A stretch of 64,000 nt of DNA from Dalbergia cochinchinensis (Eukaryota; Streptophyta; Magnoliopsida; Fabales; Fabaceae): assembly GCA_031216125.1 (NCBI GenBank), contig CM062375.1, positions 5,313,501 to 5,377,500 of the forward strand, read 5' to 3'. Position numbers and translations under genes: made by a program. Position 1 is the first letter of the stretch. The number at the start of each line of letters is the position of its first letter. The notes under the pieces were generated by a model. It ran no database searches and was not told where the DNA came from. It was given only the letters and a program-made list of their open reading frames with translations. This document shows, piece by piece, positions 37,078-50,355 of this stretch.

Positions 37078-40000
37078 ATGAAGTTCTGCAAGACATACCA
37101 AGAGTACATGCAAGGGCAGGAGGAGAAGCTCCCTGTTGTTGGCTTCAAGAAGCTCAAAAAGGTCATGAAAAAATGTAGGAGTGGTTGTGAACCCCAAAGA
37201 ACCACCCCTAATGGCATCAAAACCTGCCCTGATCAATGCCTAGGTGATCAAAACAAGTTTTTCTTTTGTTGTTTCTTCTTTCCATATTGATGTAAGTTTT
37301 CTTTTTTTTTCTCCTGTGGGGTTCAAATAGCATTGCGGTTGCATGTATGACCTGATGATCACGTGTACATCCTTAACATTTATCAGTCATGTTAAAAATG
37401 TTAGAAATTAAGACTGAGAATATTAAATCAAAAGTGAGGGTGTATGTTGCACGAATAGTGGTACGAATATATGATATAACATGAGCTATAAATGTATCTA
37501 AAAGCATCTATCCTCTCCCTTTCAATGCCTCATCATAGTTTTCACATCTGATTATAAATGGATTCAGCTTGATTTCTACACACGTCTACTGCTATGGTAC
37601 TGCCACCAAAATAGATGTCAGAGACATCTCCTCATGTGAGTACATAATTTTTTTCCCTTTTTTTTTTGTTATCCAAGGTGGGGGCATCCACGAGAAGACG
37701 ATAAAATCTCGTCTTAAGTGGTCTAATCAAGTGATGAGAAGAAGATGTATAGATGATAGCCCAATAGACCAATGTAAAAGAAGGACAAAGAATTATCAAT
37801 GAGGCCATTGAAAAAGACTCAATTTGAATGGTTTGCCTATGGACATATGGTTTATGTCTTTATGATAAAAAAGGAATGACATTGTTTGATCCATGTAGCT
37901 AACCTTATTTAGAGGAGAAAAAAATGCTTAGTTGTTGTTATTGTTGTTGTATTTGAGATGGCGATGGTTGTTCTATGTAGACAGAGACGGGTCTACATTG
38001 AGCAAAGTCGGGAATATGTCCCAATAAAAATTTTAATTTTTCTTAATAATTATGTAGATATAGTATATTGTTGCCTCCATAATTTGGTTAAGTTTGACTC
38101 TACATTAATTTCAAATGAGAAAAAATAACAAAATATAATATACTTTATTCATTTTTCACATTGATACATTATTTTTGCTCCATGTACTAAAATTTTCTGG
38201 ATTCGTCACCAGATGTAGAATAACCCAATGATATATGCTATCTAGTATCTATTATATTGCTTTCTTTCTGAGGTCTTTCTGTCTATTATATTGCTTAGCA
38301 ATTATATAACCATGATCTTTGGTGGTAACATGAGAATAAAAAATGCATTGCTGATTTGATGCGTTTCAAATTTTCAATATTCATGCATTTCCAGTTATAC
38401 ATCTATGCCATCTTAATGTAATTAACTTTTCAGTGTGTGATGGAACCTTCTTCCCTTCCCTTCTGAATGAAGTGTCAGATATAGTAGGGTGCTTTAACCA
38501 GCGTGCGCAACAATTGCTGGAGTTGCATCTTGCTTCTGGATTCAGGAAGTACTTTTTCTGGTTGAAAGGAAAATCACTATGGGATCATACTGCTCTAGTT
38601 CAAGAAGGGAAAGATCTGGTCACTTATGCACTGATAAATGCCATTGCTATTCGAAAAATACTAAAGAAATATGATAAGGTTTGCTCTTTTGTTTTGGTCA
38701 TCAGGATCAATATTAAGTGTATGTTAGGCCTTCTTTTAGCTAAACATCCGTTAGCATTCTGAACCAGACATGCTTTCAAGATCCTCCTTATTTCTTATTT
38801 TATGTTTTGAGAATCCATGTGAAATTATGAGTAGTGTGACCTTTATGTAATTTCAATAGGCTATATTGCTATGACTGCAGATTCATTATTCAAAACAAGG
38901 GCAATTATTCAAGTCACAAGTTCAGACTATGCACAAGGAAATTCTTCAGAGTCCTTGGCTTATTGAGCTCATGGCCTTATACATCAACTTAAGGGAAACC
39001 AATGTCCACTCAAAGAAGGCGTCTGCTTTGTTTGATGGATGTTCCCTCACATTTAAGGATGGAAAACCATCACTTACTTGTGAGCTCTTTGGTTCCATCA
39101 AAGTTGATATTGACTTGACTTGCTCTATATGCTTGGTAAGTAACCTGGTTTCACATGGATGGATTCCTCATTTTCTGCATACTTTTCAGTTTGAAAGTTT
39201 TCAATTTGACTGCGCACACACTAAGCTTTAGCCCGTTTGGTTTTCCTCCCCTATGGATAGATCACACTTTCCAAACCAGTTTGATCAGGAGCATGCAAGA
39301 ATTTCTCCAAGGAAGCATTGGCTTCCTTTGAGGGAATGCACATTTGCGTTCAACACAATCTGAAACAAACATATCAGTTTGTCCATTTGAGGATTACTGC
39401 AGCTTAGTTGGAGACAGGATCAATAACTATATGGATAAAAACAGATGAGGGTTAATGCTAAATTGTAGGGACCACAAACCAACTGAGAATATCACCTTAG
39501 ATTGCTCAACATCAACTATATGTTTTCATATATGAAATCATCTCTCTTATGTGGTGCTTCAATTTTCTCCCATTAATAATTTTCATCTGGCTATTCCATT
39601 ACAGGACACAGTGTTTGATCCAGTATCTCTGAGTTGTGGCCATATATTCTGCTACACCTGTACTTGCTCAGCTGCATCAGTAACAATTGTTGATGGACTT
39701 AAGGCAGCAGATCCCAACGAGAAATGCCCTCTATGCCGAGAGGTTAGATACCATACATACCAACTTCATCATTAGCAATGGGAATGCAGCAAAGTGAAGG
39801 GGGACCATGTCCATTCTGATTACATCCATTGCATATTGATTTGGTGTATATATGATACAATTTAATAACTCATAATTTCACCCTTTATTGGTTATTACTT
39901 AGGAAAATGTTAATTTAGACTCAAGTATACAGTGAACCTTACACTGCCATGATATAACCATTGCTTTTATAATATCTTTATATTTATATTTTAAAACTAT

Positions 40001-40959
40001 GTTTTGAATGGTTGATAGTTTGGTCATGTGTAGGGTTTATCGTGAACTCGAGACTATGGTATCATTACTCTATTACTTTTCAGAGCAATAAATGGTCATT
40101 AACCTCAGCTGCATTGTCTTGTTTGCCAAACCATTTATCAGAGCAATAAATGGTCATTAGCATCAGGTTAATGCCTATATTGTAACTGAATTTGCTAGAG
40201 TTCTGTTAAGGCTAATTAAGATTTACCATCGAAATTTTAGATCATCCAGAAAGTTGCTCCTCCATAATTCTTCAGCAGCCTTTTTTATTTTTTGGTGATG
40301 ATTGATACATGGCACTTCACTACAACTTCACCCATTTTAGGCATCTTAGTTCACTCATCAAAATGGCTTGTTCTTTTCTGGATTGCAACCTATTAAAATG
40401 GTTGGCAAATTATATTTTTCATTTTGTTGATTGTAGGGAGGAATGCATGAAGGCGCTGTGCACTTGGAAGAATTAAATACTCTGTTAGGTCGAAGATATG
40501 ATACCATTTATTCCATCATAAAAAAAGTATTGTGCAGTGTGCCACTTTCTGCCAGAATTGAACTGCTTGAATGTGGCATCCTAATGCATGGACAACTCAC
40601 TTTCTTTTCGCCCATAATTTTGTTATTTCTACTTGACACGTCATCCTAAAGCATCATATTCTGGAAGAAATTCTAGCTGTGTATAGCATTGCTGAGTATC
40701 AAATGGGAGAGTTTAGAATGAGATGTCATGTGGTGAAGGAAGAAATGGATACAACAGTCCATATAAAACTGTTTCTTATCATCTCAGGCTCTGATAAATG
40801 ATAATATATGCTTCGTAAGTGCCTTAACATAACAACTTCAACATCTTTTACAGCTGCAAGGACTACTGGGAGGAAAGGCTTCAGATGGAGAGGGTAGAAA
40901 GGATTAAGCAGGTGAAGGAGCATTGGGAATCACAGTGTAGGGCCTTCATGGGAATCTAA
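37078..40959 (+). CDS. NLA: SPX-RING E3 ubiquitin ligase, NLA/BAH1-like
   Basis: Exons 37078-37243, 38434-38678, 38881-39135, 39605-39742, 40437-40495, 40854-40959: 322 aa, normal for NLA. The N-terminal SPX domain begins MKFCKTYQEYMQ and has the Lys-rich KKLKKVMKK helix, expected to sense inositol pyrophosphates and hence phosphate status. The RING finger is C3HC4: C218, C221, C233, H235, C238, C241, C263, C266, split by intron 3. In Arabidopsis, NLA ubiquitinates PHT1 phosphate transporters and a nitrate transporter at the plasma membrane with PHO2/UBC24; the role here is inferred. The last intron is odd: the frame and the conserved Arg-Ser-Cys-Lys junction need a donor after 40495, but the sequence reads AT, not GT. 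If that donor fails, read-through ends at 40649 with an unrelated tail. Intron 1 contains a LINE relic. An AUG-UAA uORF precedes the start. Confidence 0.88.
37675..37950 (+). mobile_element. LINE (RTE-like) 3' end relic in NLA intron 1
   Basis: The frame at 37681-37800 reads IKSRLKWSNQVMRRR followed by decayed codons, matching the C-terminal end of plant LINE reverse transcriptase ORFs (usually RLRWFGHVMRRP). It is followed by TGTAGCTAACC and a TTG-rich tail (TTGTTGTTATTGTTGTTG), the typical 3' end. Same orientation as the host gene; 5'-truncated and full of stops. Confidence 0.75.
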
Positions 40960-42011
40960 CTAGACAAGCAACTCCCCTTAGTGTACAGTTGAAGTGGAAG
41001 TTTTAGGCTGAAAGGCCATTGTGCATTAATTTGATTGCTATTTTTGCATATAAGGTTGTTAATGGCTGTGTTCCTACCTGACTCTGATCTAAATAAGGGC
41101 TTGTACTTCAGTAATGGCACCAGAAAAAGGCATTCCTTTGCCATTGCTGAAATTTCTTGCTGCCAACAAAGAATAGAGAAGCCATCTATTATTGGATTAA
41201 GATTTTTCTTAGGCACAATGCAAAATGATTTTCCCATTTTCAATTTCTTGGACAATTTACATTGGATTGTGCTACTAGTTTGTTATCTTCAGGTAGTTAC
41301 ATGTCCTTCTGGTTGGTCTGTGTCAGACTTCACTTCCTATCTCTTTATATATATATAACATTCAAAAAAGAATTGGAATACAAAAATTTTATAACCATCA
41401 AACATAGATTTTCCTTAGCTATTACCGGTTATTCTTAAAAAGAATTTTAAGGAAAAAAAAAAACTCAAGAACGCAATAATCAAGAATTAATGTTATAATC
41501 AAAAAGCTCAATCGGAAATCCAAAGCTTACTAATGGTGCATAATTCAATACAATGCAGAGGATCAACTTATTGTTTATTAAACTAGTATTGCAGCAACAA
41601 ACAGACTAGTGCTGCATGTTACGAAATGCTTTTCGTCGAAAACGTGCGAATCCATATCAAACGGCGATTTATGCTACGTTAACAAATGAAAAATGAAAAA
41701 TAAAAAACAGTTTGAATAATTCGCACATCACTTCGTGGGAGGAGATTTCGAGCTAAAAAGCATTTTCGTAACAAAAATTAGGACCTTCTACGGCTACATT
41801 TTGTATACTAGCACTACTTAGGCCAAATGCAATTAATTAGAACACCATTTATTAGCATTGATCATGCTCCACTTGCCAAAAATACACTACACTACTGTTT
41901 TGAGATCGATAAAAAATGTTTGCCCTTTAGGAAGATATGTTCCCCTTCTTTTCCAGCTATATATGGATGGCAAGGCACATGCATGAAGCTAAGAGAAGCA
42001 TAAGGGGTTTG
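40960..42011. other. Intergenic DNA between convergent NLA and ABCC genes
   Basis: Both genes end here, so it holds their 3' UTRs and polyadenylation signals. A 107-codon ORF at 41035-41358 overlaps the likely NLA 3' UTR and has no recognisable domain. Nothing else supported. Confidence 0.6.
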
Positions 42012-45000
42012 TTATAGTCCACTGGAGCGGTTGGCATACTCTTGAACCAATGCTCCAAAGAGTGATGGCCTCTGAAGCAAGTTCGAGGGAGTGTCAAATT
42101 CTTTAGCACGCCCTGTTAAGTTGAAAAATGAACATAACTTAGTCAACTATGTGGTCAAAAGAGTAAAGTCAATGAGATCTTATAATGAAGAGAGATTCTT
42201 ATAGGAAAATTTCTTACCTTAGTCATGAAAATAAACAATGCACATGTATAAAGTTGTGCTAATAAGTATAGGGTAATTTTATAAGCTTTTGGGGCAAGAT
42301 TTTTTTTCAGCTGGTGTGGGAAATAATGAATGGTTTAGAGCAACAAAATATCTTGCTCAAAATGAATTCTTTAAGTGTTCTTAGAGCCACAGTTTTGTCT
42401 GTCTTTGATTCACTCACCATTTCACACATCAGTTTTGTGGTTATTTTTGTTTCCTATTTTTCATTAAATCTATAGTGCAATGATTGATGTGTCAAATGGT
42501 AACTGATTCAAAGCAAGAAAAAGGCACCTAAACAGTTTTTCTTTACTCTAAAAGCATATATGAATTTCTCATAAATACGTGTATTTATTGTGACTCACGG
42601 AACGACACATGTTTTTAAGGTTTGATTTGCATGGCTAAGGCAACAAGTTGGCTACTTCAAACTCTTCTATAATGAGAGAACAAGCAAGTGAATATCATAC
42701 CTGCATCTACAACTAAGACCCTATCACAGTCCATGACTGTTGGTATCCTATGAGCAATGCTGATGATGGTACGTGCCGCAAAGTCCTCTCGGATGATCTT
42801 CTGAATTACAGCATCAGTTTGAGAGTCAACAGAAGCCGTTGCCTCATCCATGAACAAGAGCCTGCTTTGCTTAAGCATGACCCTCCCTAAACAAAGCAAC
42901 TGCCTCTGCCCCACACTCCAGTTATCTCCATTATCAACCACTATAAAGTTAAAAATAACATTGGCTTTAGTCAAAAAACAAATAGCATGGAAGTGAAATT
43001 CAAGCAACTCAAAGAAAATGGTTAAGAATCTCAAGTACCTAAAGAGTCAAGTTTCTCAGGCTTAGAAGCCACTGCATCCTTTAGTTGACAACGTTCCAGA
43101 CTCTATGGGAATAAAAAGTTATTAGATATAAGTTAGATACAAAACTATTCATATGCTTCTACCTAACAATTTAAGATTTTAGAAGAGAAAGTTTATGATA
43201 GAGTAACAGAGTCTATACGACCAACTAGTCTAGAGTTTAATTCTTGTTACACATTATTGACCCTTCAAGCCCAAAGGGCTCTTGCATAAAGCTAATGACA
43301 CTAATCATTACAAGAAACTACATCCTTCAAATGGAATTTGATGTGGAGCGATGAGCTTTAGGCCCCAGAAAGACAGTAATGGAATATTTACCTTCCATAT
43401 GGCTTCATCTGTGTATTGTCCAGTTGGATCAATGTTACTTCTGACTGTTCCTTCAAAAAGGACAGGCTCCTGAGGGATGATACCAAACCTTGATCTAAGA
43501 TCATGAAGCCCTAAGGCAGATATGTCAATTCCATCAATGATTATTTTCCCTCCTGTAGGTTCCACCAGCCTGAAGAACACTTGAATCAAAGTTGATTTTC
43601 CACTTCCTGTTCTACCAACAACACCAATCTTTTCTCCTCCACTAATACGTAAAGTAATGCCTTTAAGAACCAAAGGAGTGTTCGGACGATATCTGACCTG
43701 TTTACAAGAAGTTCAAGTTATTAATCATGAGGAACTATTGTGTTGCTCAAGCAAGTTATAATGAAAAGGACATCACTGGGATTATTGTCAAGGATAGTTG
43801 CATAGACAATATGTCAATAACTTGCTTTGCAGGCATCTATTTGGCTTTATACAATGGCCTACTCTGTTGATACTGTACAATTGAGCAGGCATATATAAAG
43901 AAAGGTATATATCAACAGAACAATGCTACATAGCTAGAAAAATATAGTCAGAGTCTTTGAAGGAAATCATAGTAGTTGTTAGATAAAATGAAGTGATATG
44001 ATTCATATCCACTTATTCATCCAATAATTAATAATGGTACCGCATCATTTTGGCATCTAATAAAATTTCTGGCTATCTGACATATTTATATGAATGATAA
44101 GAACGTATAATTAATTTCAAAGGAAATAATCAATTTGGTCATATTCTAGGTACCTGCAAGTCTTTGATATCAACATTGCCTTGGCCAGGCCAATTTGAAG
44201 GAGGCAAGCGATCCTTAAGGTTCCATGCTGCTTCTGATGGAATATTTGTGAACTGCTTTATCCTCTCAACAGATACCAGTTTGTTTTCAACAGTACAGCT
44301 CATGTAGATAGCCCAGAACATCGCAGCATTTAAGGACATTCCATACGAGAGAGATAAACCAACGTTTTCTACATCAAGCAGAACAACCTAGTTAGTTTAT
44401 CATCTCAATAAAATTTTGACTCCAATAAGTATTATTTCTTTTAAAAGATAAGCTAGTACCTAGCACCAGTACTTCTCCAAGATATACTATACATTATTTT
44501 CCACATGTAGCTACAGGCAGATCATGGATATAATAGTTGAACATTTTAAAGGAGCATCATCTTGAAGTCATTTTCTTATTTCTATATGTTTTACTTCACC
44601 TTTAGCCTCTTGCACTCAAAGCATATGTTCAGATTGCATGGAATGCAAGCAGTTAATGCATTAAATTGATGGTTGAGATTTTTTCAGATCATGCATTAAA
44701 TATTCCTAAAGTGTAACATAGGACCACTTTCTTTTTTTTTTCCTGCAAAGCAGTACTGTAATTTTACAGCCCCTTTTTTTTTCCAACAAATACACGACAT
44801 ATATTTTATTATCATTAGATGTGATGAGTGAGTGGGATGAGTAGGGACCACACATCAAATCCAATGATAATAAGATGTGTTATGTGCATTTGTTGTGCAA
44901 TTTTGTTATACACCAATTATTATTATTGTCATTCAAAATTTATAACTTTTGTCATTTCCTTACTTTGCACCATTAATCCACGAACACAACTTTCAAGTAA

Positions 45001-48000
45001 AGGGAAAGCAATACCACTCCATCCCAACTAATTCCAATTCATTCAATTCCACTTTCACCAAAACATCCAAACACAGTTGTTATGCTGCACGACCTAATAT
45101 AAGGAGGACAAAATGCAGTAAATTTTCAATGTTATTTTTCTCCACTTTTTTGCACCACTACAACTGAAGGAACAGAAACAAGAGATTTGCAAAGAATTTT
45201 ATAAAGAACAGGTAATTTTCCAAACGGTTCATATAGAAACTTACCTGGCTTTATGATACTGCTGGGTAACATGATCATGAACATAGCAGAAGTGCAGAAA
45301 AGTAAGCTTCCAAGCAATTCTAAACGGAATCCCAACCATGCATTGGAACTGAAGTTGTGGAAATCCATTCTCAGATTATCATTCACCCTTTTAACATTTT
45401 CTTGACAAAACTCCTCCTGCTTTCTGAATGCCCGGATGGTCATGACCCCGGAAATGCTCTCAGAGAAATGATGAATGACAGGTGCTTTTGTGATTGAATC
45501 CAGTCGAGTTAACTCACGAGATGTAGAAAGAAAATAACCCTGCAAAACCGACAAGAAAAAAGAAACACAGGAACTGCCAGTGTTAGATCAGGTTCTTTCC
45601 ATTAAGTCAAAAATTATAGCTAATTGCCATGGTTCAAATGTGCAACTTTATAAAATATAAGTTGCATCCATTACATGCGTCCAGGGCTAGCATGGTAAGC
45701 TCATTGAATCCTACATGGATGAAGTTGACCAGATAAAGCCAATAGTTAAACATAAGGTGCATATATTTTAGTTGTGAACAAATGAAATTCTAAGTACAAT
45801 GGATTTCAGATGTCAAAAAAGTGAGTATAGAGGTGGTTGTTCTCTATGTTACCTAGAGAAACCTTTTAGGAAGGCGGTAGTACCAAAGTCATTCAGTTCA
45901 CTTCAATATTTGAGTGAAAACTCTGTCAATAACTTAAAATATTGGAAGCTATAGAGTAAGCACATTTATTTATATTTTGCAGCTGCAGCAATTTTAAGGT
46001 TTTAGACACTGCATCGTCAATCTAATAAAGGAAAAGTAATTGGATCTGCGTCATGTCATGTGCTTTAAATCCTTATATCAGAATTATGACAGCAATATAT
46101 TTGACTAACAGAATAATCATATCCATACCCGGTACCAGATGTTTAACCAGACAAGAGGAACTAGCAAGAAGATTGTTGGCCAAGAATTTTGACATGTAAT
46201 GATGATGATGCTGATCACTGTGACGTACATGATCACAACAAAATTTAGGAACAAGGGGATAAAGATATCAACATTGGTCTGATCAGTGGATGCCTGTATA
46301 AGGTTTTAAAAATAACAAACAGATGTCATTAGAAGTACGTTGTTGAAATATGAAATTAATATAGAAATTTATATCAATATGGATTAGTCCATTCCATTAA
46401 ACATTTAATATAGCATACTTCAGACCTCAAGTTCTTACCCGACTGAGGATTCTTCCTGATGGAGTAGTATCAAAGAAAGACATGGGGGCATGCAAGATGC
46501 TATGAAGAATTTGTGAGAAGAAGATCTGTGCTGTCTTTAGCCCAAAGACTGTTACAGAATAAGATCTTAGCACTATAAAAACAATTGAAACTGCAGCAAT
46601 AGCCGCATAGATGGAAATGAACAAAGAAGGATTAAAGGATTGAGCACGATCTGCTGAGGTTTCATATGCCAGCCAATAATCACTTGCCATCACAGTTGCT
46701 TGCCACAACAAAGAAAGAATGAGTATTCCTATGATGCCCCACCACCCAAAAGCCTCAGTGCAGTAGAGTTTATAGATATGTAAGCTAACATGTCCAGTTT
46801 CCCTCTCCTCTTCTTTGATGAGTTTCGAACTTTCCTTGCCAGACTTAGGTTGGTCAAGGGAATTTCTTTCACCATTGGCTTCTCTATGATTAGAATTTCC
46901 CTTTGGAGATTTCATTGATTTGTTCAAATTTTCATCAAGATTAGTCACACCATGTTCAACTAGCTCCATAGAGGTCTCATGTGCAGCTACCAAAGCACTA
47001 AAATCCATTCCAGAATCAAGTAGATCATTGTACTTTCCTGATTGGACTATCATGCCATCCCTCATCACCTTTTAGCAAGCAAATATGAGCATTTCAGTCA
47101 CTTAACAAGTTAAATTTAAGATTGCAAGTAAGATATGAAACATTGCAGGATTTTAAAGAGTCTTACCATTATAAGATCCACATTATGTAGGAAGTCCACT
47201 TGATGTGTCACAAGAATTATGGTCTTGCCTTTTAGAACTCCCCTCACACATTCCTGTATAAAAAGCATGCCAAAAACACTTGACTTGGCTTTGATCTCAA
47301 CCCACTTAAATTTGTAACAAAACTAAGTTAAAAACTGAATTCTATATCATTTTTTAACATACAAATACACAAAATTGACTTCAAGCAACAAAACTGGCAC
47401 ATGGCAACTAATGTCCGGTAAACTATGAATCACTCAAAATTATAGAATGCTGATAGTAGGAAACAATAACCTACAAGAATAACTACCTTAAATATTTCAG
47501 AGCCAGTATGTGCATCAACAGCACTGAAGACATCATCAAGAAGATATATATCACAATCTTGATACACGGCCCTGGCGAGTTGTATACGCTGCTTCTGGCC
47601 ACCACTCAGGTTGATGCCACGCTCCCCAATCTCTGTCTGATCCCCATGATCCATCATTTCCAAGTCTTTCTCCAAGCAACAAACCCTGACAACTTCATTG
47701 TACCTCCATCTGTCCATTGGTAAACCAAAGAGAATGTTTTCCTCAATGGTCCCATTCTGAATCCAAGCTGTTTGTGCAACATACGCAACACTCCCACGAA
47801 CTTGAACCTGACACCAAAACATACAATCAGAAACGAACATCATGGCACAAATTTGTGACCAGAAGGTAAAGAAACCAAAGGCCTATATTTGATGTCTACA
47901 ACAACTCAAGATTCTGGTTTTTTATCACTTCTAAATAAGAAGTCTTCAGGAGGAACGCAATGTTATTAATTCTACGTTTGATAATTGGTGTTCTAAATCC

Positions 48001-50147
48001 TAGTATAGATTCAGTTAAAATTCCCTACATATAGCCCTCATTGCTGAACCAAATACTTGTACCTTTCCAGAAATTTTGTGCATCTCACCAAGAATTGATG
48101 CAAGAAGAGAAGACTTTCCAGACCCTACAGTCCCAACAATGGCTGTGAGCTCCCCCTTATTGATCTCCAAATTGATGTCTTTCAAGTCCTGCACTCTGGC
48201 ATCATCATCCCAGCTAAAGGCCCCATCTTTGACCTCCACAGCAGTGTGTCCATCACACCCTTCCTCTCTCTCAACAGAATCACCCGACAATTCCCTGCTA
48301 GACATGTACCTATCCAGCCTCCCAAGTGACACAAGTGCCTGTGAAAGTGATATCATGGACTGTGGGAAGGTCCTAATAGGTTCCTGCAGGATCTTAAACA
48401 CAGTTGTTGTGGTGAAAACCGTCCCTGCATCAAGTGGAACTCCAAGCAAAATAGCTGTGCCAAATGTGAGAGCTGATATCACTAATGGGGTGCTCCACAA
48501 CACAATGATGTTCCCACAAATTGAGAACATAAACTTGGAAAGCCACCCGAACTCCAACCCACGGAAATCTAAGATTCTCTTATTGAAGTGATCCTCCCAT
48601 GCCTGGAACTTGATCACACGCATGTAGTTGAGCATCTCATTCACAGCCTTCATCCTCGAATCGCGGTTCATCATGGCCTTAAACTGGTACCCTTTGTTTT
48701 GCTTAGTAGTTATTATAATGAACACAAGACAAGCAAAAAGTCCAAGCAAGGCAGTGACTACTGAAGCACCTAGAGAACTGTAGAGCAATAACAAGCCAAT
48801 ACCAACTTGAAATGGCATCATCCACACGGCATGCAACTGAAGCATCATATCTGAGAGTTGCTGAGTGTCAACAGCCATGTAATTCACAATAGGCCCAACA
48901 CCATGGTCCTGCCTAGCTGAGCATGTTAGCCTCAGCCCTTTCTTGTACAAGGAAGTAATGAGTGAACATCTGATAAGCATGCCAAGCTTCTGAGAATTGA
49001 AGTTGAAATGATGAGTGGTCAAAACTTCCACAAACTTGGCACAAAGGAGGATCAACACTAGGTAGTACCCTTCATATTCAGAGCTTCCCTTCCCTGATGT
49101 GACATCAACAAATCTTTGTATGAGAAGTGGCCCTACATACATGACAGATAGCTTAACAACAGCAAGGAAGGCAGTGAAGGCTATTTCCTTCCAGAAGCAC
49201 CGGAGCAATGTGGTTCGAACTGGGTGCTTGGACCTCTCATCTGATTTAGGCCATTTTGATTCAAAGATTAAGGACATCCTCTTAGCTCTGTGCTGAAGTG
49301 AAAGGGTTGGAATTTCATCAATCTTCAGTGGTGACTTGTACCCTTTACTCAATAAGGGGTTTAACCAAATCCAAAAGGCCTTGGATACAATAGATGCCGA
49401 AGCAAAACCGGTAACATTGGATATGGTCTCTGATATTTTGGTTTCATCATCATTAAGAAGTTGTGTTTCTTCACTTGATTTAATCCCAGTGGACCCTTTG
49501 ATCCCAACGCAAAGCAGAAAAAGTGATATAGGGAGAGAAATGAAAGAGACCGTGTCATCCACCATAAATTTGAAGCCATTGGTTTCTTCCACATCCACTG
49601 AGACCAAGCGTATAATCCCAGAAGCTGTGAACAAAGAAACAACAATGAAATTTGCAATCCAATAGATTCTAAGAGATATTGGGTGAGCAACAGCTTCAAA
49701 TCTCTTCTCATGGATTATCAAGATTGCAAGCACCACTTGTGTTAAGGCCTGAACTAGCCAAAATATTCCATCAACTACCTTCCATGGCACCTGAGTGGAA
49801 CTGCTAAATGCCAAAATGGAAGCAGCAATGAACAAACTAGCCAAAACAGCTGTTGCAATGAGAGTTAGCTTGAACCATATAGTTGTTATGATCAAACTTC
49901 TGGTGTTTCTTATAAGGGGTTTGTTGAGCTCATTGGTGTGGCTGTTGCCATTGGAAGAAGTGAACCTTGAATAGAGCTTTATTATGGCAAACACAAAGAG
50001 GGTGAACAAGAGTAAGACATCAACAGCAGACAAAAGAGCTCTCTGAGGACATGGAGAAAGGAACACAAATCTAAGCCACTGAGGTAGAGTTGAAAGTGAG
50101 GATGAACATGACAAGGAAGTGATCCAAGTTGAAGCTTCAGAGGACAT
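42012..50147 (-). CDS. ABCC4-like: ABC transporter, subfamily C (MRP-type), ABCC4/ABCC14-like
   Basis: Eleven exons on the minus strand: 48063-50147, 47487-47807, 47167-47253, 46439-47068, 46129-46293, 45245-45539, 44154-44368, 43392-43697, 43039-43102, 42701-42940, 42012-42112. All have GT-AG borders and consistent phases; 1,502 aa, the full length of plant ABCCs. Order: about five hydrophobic N-terminal helices (TMD0, residues 35-215), TMD1, NBD1, linker rich in Lys/Glu (about 860-905), TMD2, NBD2. NBD1: Walker A GTVGSGKS 672-679, signature LSGGQ 762-766, Walker B IYLLDD, with Asp instead of catalytic Glu as usual for ABCC NBD1. NBD2: Walker A GRTGSGKS 1294-1301, signature WSVGQ 1397-1401, Walker B LFMDE ending in Glu1422, H-loop AHR. 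Such proteins export or sequester glutathione conjugates, folates or other anions at the vacuole or plasma membrane; Arabidopsis ABCC4 affects stomata. Substrate here unknown. Confidence 0.95.
44784..44895. repeat. MITE-like palindromic element in ABCC intron 6
   Basis: A 112-bp element with terminal inverted repeats of about 43 bp: the left arm begins CAACAAATACACGACATA and the complement of the right arm begins CAACAAATGCACATAACA, both running into a shared TTATTATCATT core. Only about 25 bp lie between the arms. Confidence 0.75.
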
Positions 50148-50315
50148 GTTTGTGCAGAAGAGAAGCTTCAGTTGTGTTGCAAGGAAGTGTCTTTGTTAAC
50201 AACTCGAGTCTCACAGACCACCCCTCTTTAATCTGTGCAAAGACTCACAAGTTTATTTTCGGTTAAAACATGGTTGCAAAAAATGAAAAAGAAGTTGAAG
50301 ACTGACAAATGGGGT

Positions 50316-50355
50316 CCTTTTGATCAAATAATTGGCCTTTTGATCAAATAATTGG
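50316..50355 (+). repeat. Perfect 20-bp tandem duplication upstream of ABCC
   Basis: CCTTTTGATCAAATAATTGG occurs twice in a row, 169-208 bp before the ABCC start, within the likely promoter or 5' UTR. Confidence 0.95.

Noticed and set aside
40437..40853. U12-type AT-AC intron at the NLA last intron
   Set aside because: The donor lacks the CCTT core, and an AC acceptor would break the reading frame, although GCCTTAAC upstream of the acceptor resembles a U12 branch site.
49361..49711. 116-codon minus-strand ORF inside the first ABCC exon, and several plus-strand ORFs at 48076-49665
   Set aside because: They are shadows of the long ABCC exon in other frames.
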